Shown: positions 57,205 through 64,000 of the stretch, piece by piece
Layout: the number at the start of each line of letters is the position of its first letter
Position numbering within the stretch: the first letter of the stretch is position 1
Assembly (NCBI GenBank): GCA_033296885.1
Contig: MU863921.1
Coordinates: forward strand, 62,001 to 126,000
DNA from: Triangularia verruculosa
Lineage: Eukaryota > Ascomycota > Sordariomycetes > Sordariales > Podosporaceae
Reading direction: 5' to 3'
DNA: 64,000 bases
The notes under the pieces: generated by a model
Seen by the model: only the letters and a program-made list of their open reading frames with translations
The model's database searches: none
What the model was told of the DNA's origin: nothing
Translations under genes and position numbers: made by a program

Positions 57205-60140
57205 ATGAGCTACGGGAAGAAGGACGAGGATGCCGACACCGGCCTGGTCAAAATTGACCGGACCCAGGTTTTCCAAGAAGGTAGGAACCGACCGTTGCCG
57301 TTGCGCTTTGCAGTGGCCATCAGCTAATTACGAACTGGCGGTCCGCAGCTCGACTCTTCAACACCTCCCCTATCCAACCGCGAAGATGCCGCATTCTCCT
57401 GACCAAGATCGGCCTGCTCCTCTACACCGGCGAGAAGTTCCCTAGCACCGAAGCGACTACCCTCTTCTTCGGCATCTCGAAGCTCTTCCAAAACAAAGAT
57501 GCCAGCCTGCGCCAGATGGTCCACCTTATCATTAAGGAGCTCGCCAGCTCCGCCGAGGACATAATCATGGTCACGAGCACCATCATGAAGGACACAGGAG
57601 GCAGCACAGATGCTATCTACCGCCCAAATGCTATCAGAGCGCTCTGCCGCATTATTGATGTACGAGCTGCGTCACCCAGGCGTCTCTGCCTAACTAGCTA
57701 ACACACAAGAACAGGCCACCACGGTCCAGTCCATCGAGCGTGTGCTCAAGACAGCTATCGTCGACAAGAACCCGACCGTTTCGTCGGCCGCCCTCGTTTC
57801 TTCGTACCACCTTCTCCCGATCGCCAGAGAAGTCGTCAAGAGATGGCAAAGTGAGACCCAGGAGGCGGCTGCTAGCACCAAGTCGTCCGGTGGCTTCTCA
57901 CTTGGCTTCTCTTCGTCTTCTGCAAACCTCCCTGTCAACAACTCCACCATGACCCAGTACCATGCGATCGGTCTGCTATACCAAATGAGAATGCACGACA
58001 GAATGGCCTTGGTTAAGATGGTGCAGCAGTTCGGCGCGGCTGGCGCAATGAAGAACCCGGCTGCTATCGTTATGCTCGTCCGACTCGCTGCCCAGCTGGC
58101 CGAGGAGGATGCCCAACTTAGGAGGCCCATGATGCAGCTGCTGGATGGCTGGCTCAGGCATAAGAGCGAGATGGTCAACTTTGAAGCTGCCAAGGCCATC
58201 TGCGACATGCGGGATGTGACGGACGCCGAGGTGTCGCAGGCGGTCCACGTTCTCCAGCTCTTCCTCACCTCTCCTCGCGCCGTCACCAAGTTCGCCGCCC
58301 TCCGCATTCTCCACAACATTGCGTCCTTCAAGCCCCATGTCGTCAACGTCTGCAACCCTGATATCGAACTTCTCATCTCCAACAGCAACCGGTCTATCGC
58401 CACTTTCGCCATCACGACTTTGCTCAAGACTGGTAACGAAGCTAGCGTGGATCGTTTGATGAAGCAGATCTCTGGTTTCATGTCTGAAATCACGGATGAG
58501 TTCAAAATCACAATTGTTGAGGCTATCCGGACGCTTTGCCTCAAGTTCCCTAGCAAGCAGGCCGGTATGCTTCAGTTCCTCAGCGGCGTCTTGCGCGACG
58601 AGGGCGGCTACGAGTTCAAGCGCGCCGTCGTCGAGAGCATGTTTGACTTGATCAAGTTTGTTCCTGAATCCAAGGAGGAAGCACTTGCCCACCTTTGCGA
58701 ATTCATCGAGGACTGCGAGTTTACCAAGCTTGCTGTTCGGATTTTGCATCTCCTCGGTGTGGAAGGCCCCAAGACCTCCCAGCCTACCAAGTACATCCGG
58801 TACATCTACAACCGTGTTGTGCTCGAGAACGCCATCGTTCGTGCCGCAGCTGTCACCGCCCTCGCCAAGTTTGGTGTTGGTCAAAAGGATCCCGAGGTCA
58901 AGCGTAGTGTGGACGTTTTGCTCACCCGCTGCTTGGACGATGTGGATGATGAGGTACGTGACCGTGCTGCATTGAACCTCAGCCTCATGCACGAGGAGGA
59001 TGAGCTCGCGACCAGATTTGTCAAGAACGACAGCATGTTCTCTCTCCCATATTTCGAGCATCAGCTGGTCATGTACGTCACATCGGACGACAAGTCGGTG
59101 TTTGACGACTCCTTCGACGTCTCCAAGATCCCAATTGTCACACGCGAGCAGGCCGACGCGGAAGACAGGACCAAGAAGCTCACGGCCACGACACCTTCGC
59201 TCAAGCCGCCAAAGACCGGCCCCACCAAGGCTGCTCCCTCTGCGGCCGACGCTGCGGCTTCGGCTACAGCCACCGCACAAAAGCAGGCGCAGGAGCTTTT
59301 GGCCATCCCAGAGCTCAAGGAGTTTGGCGCCGTTCTCAAGTCCTCGCCGGTTGTGGAGCTTACAGAAGCCGAGACCGAATACGTGGTCAGCGTGGTCAAA
59401 CATATTTTTAAGGAGCATATTGTGTTACAGTACGAGGTCAAGAACACGCTGCCCGATACAGTGTTGGAAAACGTCTCTGTTGTGGCTACGCCATCCGATG
59501 AGGAGGAGCTACAGGAGATGTTTATCATCCAGGCCGAGAAGCTCTCAACAGATGAGCCGGGCAAGATCTATGTTGCATTCCAGAAGGTCAACGGTGAAGG
59601 GTCCCTGCCCATCTGCACCTTCTCCAACGTACTCAAGTTCACCAGCAAGGAGATCGACCCCACTAGCGGAGAGCCAGAAGAGACCGGGTATGACGATGAG
59701 TATGAAGTCTCGGAGTTTGATCTGTCGGGTGCGGATTATGTAGTGCCAGCGTTTGCTAGCAACTTTGCGCACATTTGGGAGCAGGTGGGCGCGCAGGGGG
59801 AGGAGGCTGAGGAAACGCTGCAGCTGAGTGGCATGAAGAGCATAGCCGGTATGTTTATGTCCTTGTTCCCCAACGCCGTACATCGCGTTTTACTAACGTC
59901 TGTGTAGACGCCACTGAACAATTAGCCAAGGCATTGTCACTACAGCCGCTAGAAGGCACCGACGTGCCAGTCAACCAGACAACGCACACCCTTAAGCTTT
60001 TGGGCAAGACGGTCGGCGGTGGCAGGGTGGTTGCCAGCGTGAGGATGGCCTACTCCTCCAAGACGGGCGTGACAACCAAGATCACGGTGAGGAGCGAGGA
60101 GGAGGGTGTGGCGGCTCTTGTTATTGGTTCTGTTGCTTAA
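57205..60140 (+). CDS. SEC21: coatomer gamma subunit (gamma-COP)
   Basis: Four exons: 57205-57280, 57349-57659, 57715-59848 and 59908-60140, giving 917 aa (yeast Sec21 is 935). The N-terminal two thirds is an adaptin-type HEAT solenoid: FNTSPIQPRRCRILLTKIGL, RPNAIRALCRIID, YHAIGLLYQMRMHDRMALVK, FEAAKAICDMRDV. An Ala/Lys-rich hinge (about 490-540) leads to the C-terminal appendage, with VVELTEAETEYVVSVVKHIF, HTLKLLGKTVGGGRVVASVR and the end VAALVIGSVA. Gamma-COP is part of the F-subcomplex of COPI, which forms vesicles for Golgi-to-ER retrieval by cargo and Arf1 binding. The ATG at 57205 has a good context (CACCATGA). Confidence 0.97.
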
Positions 60141-61498
60141 TGACCTGACCATTTCATGCATGGCGTTATACCTCTATTTTATACTTGGCCTGTTGTCTTT
60201 TTGGTTTTGTTGTGTGTGGAAAATTGAAGAGGAGTTATTTCTACCCAGGTCCTGGCAGTCGTGCAAGTGAGACGGTTACAGGCTACAAAAAGTGAAGATA
60301 ATAAACATTGAGATGTCGGTGTGTCGACATCCGATCAATACACGAAAATAGTTATTGATATGACAGGGGAGATGCTGGAGTGTGTTGGTGTTGACGTTTG
60401 ACATGTGATGGTATTGTGCACTTTGCGGCGAGGAGGGTGTGAAGTCATTGGGGGACCAGATGATCAGCTCGCATGTTCCCGCCAAGGATCCAGGCATTTT
60501 GGGGGTTGAAGCATCGGCAAACCCCGTTGGTAAAGTGGGTGCGTGACGCATTGCAGATCGATACGATTGGATATCGGAGAACCCTGCACGGCACCCAAGC
60601 ACGACAAGTCAAAAGTGGAGCAGAACCTATTCTCTAAACGCGGAGACGAAGGACAAGCAGTTGAACAGCTTTTTAACTTGGAGATCGTCTCTATTTTAGG
60701 GGGATATGGGATTGATGTGTTCCTGGATAGGATGAACGGTTTAAGAGAAACGGTTCAGGTGACTGGTGCCGAAAGGGGACAAGTTGAATAGTTTTGTTTC
60801 TTTTGGTTTTTGGAGGGTAGCAGAAATTTAAAAAAAAAAAAAAAAAAAAAACCCATGACGCACTTTCCCACCACATTTCCCGGATTCCTGGGTGATTGGT
60901 TGGCTCATTTCAACTTTCACCTGCCGCACCGCACCAATGCTTTTATATCTCTGGCTTGTTCGTTGCGAGACACGAAACCTGCCCAGATGTTATTAAACTG
61001 GCGGCGCGATGCGGCACGCGTAGCAATCATCAGTTGAACCGGAAAGGAGAAAAAAAGTTCTCAGAGTGAGGGGTCCCCCTCCTCTTTTTGCTCTCTTCTT
61101 CACATCTTGCATGATTGCATGAAGGAAACTCCACTTTGGGCATTCTTTACTTTCTCCAGTCTTCTCCGGCTTTGAAGAGTCTCCCCTCTTTTCAGTTTTA
61201 CTCTCCGAGATCGCCGGTTGTTTGCCGTGTCTATTATTTCTCTCTCTTCTTTTTGCTTGGATTTTTTAAACCACCTCAGCCAGAAGGAAAAGCGGAAGTT
61301 CTCTCCAAGACTGTAGGGGAGCAAAGGCAGCGCAGCTCTTCGCCAGTTTCTTCTGAGAAGGAGACACAAAGAACTTCACCCCACCAAAACAAAACCTCGA
61401 ACTTCGTCATAACCCGCCCGACCCTCGACACCCGAAGTTACCAAACAAACACCACATCACGAACCCAAGCCGCTCTCGAGCGCAAACAACCACCAACC
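60141..61498. promoter_or_regulatory. SEC21 3' flank and EPT/CPT promoter with poly(A) tract and short uORFs
   Basis: A run of 22 A lies at 60830-60851, the kind of poly(dA:dT) tract that excludes nucleosomes. Two tiny upstream ORFs are seen near the likely 5' UTR: ATG at 61111 (3 codons plus stop) and ATG at 61119 (18 codons, stop at 61173-61175). The main frame is open from 61115 to the ATG at 61499 but has no in-frame ATG before it. Confidence 0.5.
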
Positions 61499-62761
61499 AT
61501 GGTCTACGTCCGCCAAGAGCGCCTCCCGGCGCTCAAACAATACAAGTACTCCTCGGTCGACCATTCTCTCGTGTCAAAGTACATCCTCAAGCCCTTCTAC
61601 ACCAACTTCGTCATCAAGCTCTTCCCGCTCTCCATGGCGCCCAACCTGATCACCCTTACGGGATTCATGTTTGTCGTTGCCAACTTCCTGACACTTCTCT
61701 GGTACAACCCCACGCTCGACCAGGACTGCCCCCCGTGGGTGTACTACTCTTGGGCGGCGGGGCTGTTCTTGTATCAGACGTTCGACGCGGTGGATGGCAC
61801 CCAGGCGAGAAGGACGAAGCAGTCGGGGCCGCTGGGGGAGCTGTTTGATCACGGGGTTGATGCGCTGAACACGTCCTTGGAGGTGCTGATTTTCGCGGCG
61901 AGCCAGAACATGGGACAGGGCTGGAAGACGGTCGCGACGCTGTTTGCGAGCTTGCTGACGTTCTATGTCCAGACTTGGGACGAGTACCACACCAAGACGC
62001 TGACGCTGGGGATCGTCAATGGACCCGTCGAGGGGATTTTGATCCTGGTGGGAGTGTACGCGTTGACTGGGTACAAGGGCGGGGCGAGCTTCTGGCAGCA
62101 GGGGATGCTGGCTACCGTTGGCCTGCCTCAGACGTTGTTTGGGGGGGCGGTCACCATCCCGGACGGGGTATATAACATGAGCTTTACCGAGTGGTACATG
62201 GTCCAGGGGACCATCGTTTTGGTGCACAACACCGTCGAGTCGGCCAGGAATGTCATCAGAGCCAGGAGAGCCCGCGGCGACAAGTCGAGATACGCTTTGG
62301 TAGGGCTCGGACCGTTCTTCGCTGCTTGGGGCCTGATCGTGGCGTACTTGTGGCTGCAGCCAGAGATCCTCAGGGGCCATCTCGTTCCATTCGCGCTGTT
62401 TGCCGGGCTGGTCAACGCGTACAGCGTCGGGCAGATGATCACCGCGCACTTGGTCAAGCTGGATTTCCCCTACTGGAACGTCATGGTTATCCCGCTCGGC
62501 TTTGGCGTCGTGGACTCGATCGGCCCGATCTTGCTCAAGCACAGCCCCGTCCCGTGGTTGGGCTGGCCGAGCGCGCTCGGGGGTGGCGTGTACCAGGTTG
62601 CCTACATGTTTTGCATGCTGGGCATGGCGGTGGGCGTGTACGGGAGCTTTGTGGTGGATGTGATTGTGACGATCTGCGATTACTTGGATATCTGGTGCTT
62701 GACCATCAAGCATCCGTATGTTCCTGAGGAGGAGAAGGCGGATGGGAAGAAGACACGGTGA
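61499..62761 (+). CDS. EPT1: ethanolamine-/cholinephosphotransferase (CDP-alcohol phosphotransferase)
   Basis: Single exon, 420 aa, starting at the ATG at 61499 (AACCATGG). The CDP-alcohol phosphotransferase signature D-G-x2-A-R-x8-G-x3-D-x3-D is complete at residues 99-121 (DGTQARRT ... GELFDHGVD). About seven to ten membrane spans follow, and the C-terminus is cytosolic and Lys-rich (EEEKADGKKTR). It transfers phosphoethanolamine or phosphocholine from the CDP derivative to diacylglycerol, the last step of the Kennedy pathway, in the ER/Golgi membrane. Sequence alone does not tell EPT1 from CPT1. Length is as usual (about 390-420 aa). Confidence 0.93.
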   Translation: MVYVRQERLPALKQYKYSSVDHSLVSKYILKPFYTNFVIKLFPLSMAPNLITLTGFMFVVANFLTLLWYNPTLDQDCPPWVYYSWAAGLFLYQTFDAVDGTQARRTKQSGPLGELFDHGVDALNTSLEVLIFAASQNMGQGWKTVATLFASLLTFYVQTWDEYHTKTLTLGIVNGPVEGILILVGVYALTGYKGGASFWQQGMLATVGLPQTLFGGAVTIPDGVYNMSFTEWYMVQGTIVLVHNTVESARNVIRARRARGDKSRYALVGLGPFFAAWGLIVAYLWLQPEILRGHLVPFALFAGLVNAYSVGQMITAHLVKLDFPYWNVMVIPLGFGVVDSIGPILLKHSPVPWLGWPSALGGGVYQVAYMFCMLGMAVGVYGSFVVDVIVTICDYLDIWCLTIKHPYVPEEEKADGKKTR

Positions 62762-63700
62762 ACGGGGGCCTCTGGAAGAAGAGTCATGAAGACGGGGAAG
62801 CTAGGTTATCTTAATGGTACACGCAGAGAGATGGAGAAGGAGGGGAAAAAAGACATATACAAAGGATGATAGGGGAGGCAGGGGGCAGAGGAAACATTTC
62901 TACGTTCTTTTTTGATTTTTGCTGATCGAATGACTGCAACACCACTACACAGCACAATGATGATACCTCTTTGTAGTTTTTTCATGACGAATTTGGCTTG
63001 GGTGTTTTCGATCGGGGGTATATTATAGGCGGATGGATAGCTTAGCCTAGCCTAGCTTCACTTTCCAGGAGGATAAACGGTCATTTTGAGTATATTTCAG
63101 ACCAACTTCTCTTTTGACACTTGTGCCGACCGTGGTTGTTTCTTGTGTTTCTCTTGACTACGGTCAGCAATCGGCACACATTGTCCAGAAGGCCAAACAT
63201 CCAATGAGTTTGTCAATACTTCAAAGCATGTCCCTATCTAGCAAGGTAACAAATTCGTAAACTCCAAAGGGTTCACTCATGATCAACATATGCCCAGCTT
63301 CCCAGATTGGCGATATCCAAAACCAAAGCATAGCAACCAAGTCCCGAAGAAGCATGCAGAAACGTCTCTTCCCCACCCCTACCCATATTCACATTGTTGA
63401 AAATCAAGATCAGCCCAATAAACGCCCCTATTTACCCTCTCGCCACCCACCTATTCCGTTCGAATCAATGCCATATCTCACCTAGTTTGCTACCAACCGA
63501 CCTAGACGACCGTTACCCCGTATAGCGCCAAAAAAGTTCAACCCAGGTGCTATTTTGTGTACTTGCGTCATATATGCTGGGCTACGACTGATTTTGTTTT
63601 CTTGCGTGTACGTAAAGAGAATTTGGGGTGTCGCTTCGGTCATCATAGTCGTAAAGAGCCTGAAATCAAAACTCGGCAAATCATACCATGGTTGTTGAAA
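62762..63700. other. intergenic region, convergent 3' flanks
   Basis: About 940 bp between the stop codons of the EPT/CPT gene and the bZIP-like gene. The short minus-strand frame 63482-63679 has no domain. Confidence 0.6.
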
Positions 63701-64000
63701 TCAAAGAAGTTCGTCGCTCCCACTCGCTACACTCTGCTCGATGGCCATCAGAATGGCCCTTTCCTCAAATACCGGGCCTTGGCCGTCGCACTTGGCCAGG
63801 GGCTTGATCCGCTCACTGACGGCTCCGATGTCGACAAGTCCGCGCCGGAAGAGATCGTGACTGATGATCAGCTCCCATGTTGCGCCTGCTGCGAGAAGGC
63901 GCTCTCCACTGTCGCTTGTCACTATCCTGTGGCTCGGGGTCTTGTTGGCGTGGTTCTGGAGGACGTTGGAGTAGAAATCGGTCGGGTTGTACGACATGGG
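63701..64000 (-). CDS. C-terminal end of a probable bZIP (AP-1-like) transcription factor, cut by the window edge
   Basis: The open frame reaches the end of the window; about 99 residues are visible, ending in ASGSDELL. The stretch ATWELIISHDLFRRGLVDIG, then SERIKPLAKCDGQGPVFEER, resembles the C-terminal Cys region of fungal AP-1/Yap-type bZIP proteins (W..I..H.....D...ERL...AKCDG.GPVF). Only one Cys is present in the visible part. The Met at 63997 may be internal, so the true start is likely outside. The identification rests on this C-terminal pattern alone; the bZIP domain is not in view. Confidence 0.55.
   Translation of the reverse strand, partial: PMSYNPTDFYSNVLQNHANKTPSHRIVTSDSGERLLAAGATWELIISHDLFRRGLVDIGAVSERIKPLAKCDGQGPVFEERAILMAIEQSVASGSDELL

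Noticed and set aside
57976..59418. 480-codon open frame on the minus strand
   Set aside because: It is antisense to the well-supported SEC21 coding region and reflects its codon bias; no domain or splice logic.
61574..62713. 379-codon open frame on the minus strand
   Set aside because: Antisense shadow of the EPT/CPT gene, whose catalytic motif is complete on the plus strand.

Overview
The window is nuclear DNA of a filamentous ascomycete, most likely a Sordariomycete close to the Sordariales. The evidence is short spliceosomal introns (about 40-220 nt, mostly GTA/GTG donors, CTAAC or CTGAC branch points close to the acceptor), a mix of housekeeping genes typical of that group, and RIP-like (C-to-T) decay in one stretch. 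Exon joins were made by hand from splice signals and reading phase. Every spliced model given has a total length divisible by three.

Left part (1-6.2 kb): an RNA-binding protein with three RRM domains and an RGG tail, then a six-exon sodium:solute symporter of the urea-transporter type. From 8.3 to 15.3 kb lies the only clearly accessory region. It holds four intact single-exon minus-strand genes of unknown function (at 8.3, 10.1, 12.3 and 14.7 kb), one decayed gene with stops and frame breaks (13.2-14.5 kb) and a weaker coding relic (11.3-12.0 kb). It is bordered by a 15-bp minisatellite and an AT-rich RIP-like block. The intact proteins are helical and share a Gly-Pro...Trp/Gln block with similar spacing. 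I read them as an undescribed tandem paralogous family; this is the best candidate for something new in the window.

Middle part (16.9-36.7 kb): mitoribosomal protein mL45/MBA1, EOS1, eIF1 (SUI1), the tRNA Um44 methyltransferase TRM44 overlapping tail to tail with an intradiol ring-cleavage dioxygenase, a TRP/FLC-family membrane protein that seems to have lost an internal segment, a large RD-rich protein of unknown function, and ATP sulfurylase.

Right part (38.2-64 kb): a secreted Ser/Thr-rich repeat protein of about 2,700 residues with nearly 50 copies of a proline-tyrosine/phenylalanine-proline N-glycosylation repeat; an EI24/RRT8-type membrane protein; the Mn/Ca transporter GDT1; a Myb/SANT protein with a telobox-like C-terminal domain whose upstream region carries two telomere-like CCCTAACCC motifs; coatomer gamma subunit SEC21; an ethanolamine/choline phosphotransferase; and, at the edge, the 3' end of a probable bZIP (AP-1-like) factor.

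Most conserved genes are independent units, with no operon-like logic. Divergent pairs sharing an upstream region are mL45/EOS1, eIF1/TRM44 and GDT1/Myb. Several genes touch the secretory pathway (EOS1, GDT1, gamma-COP, EPT/CPT), but nothing in the sequence shows that they are co-regulated.
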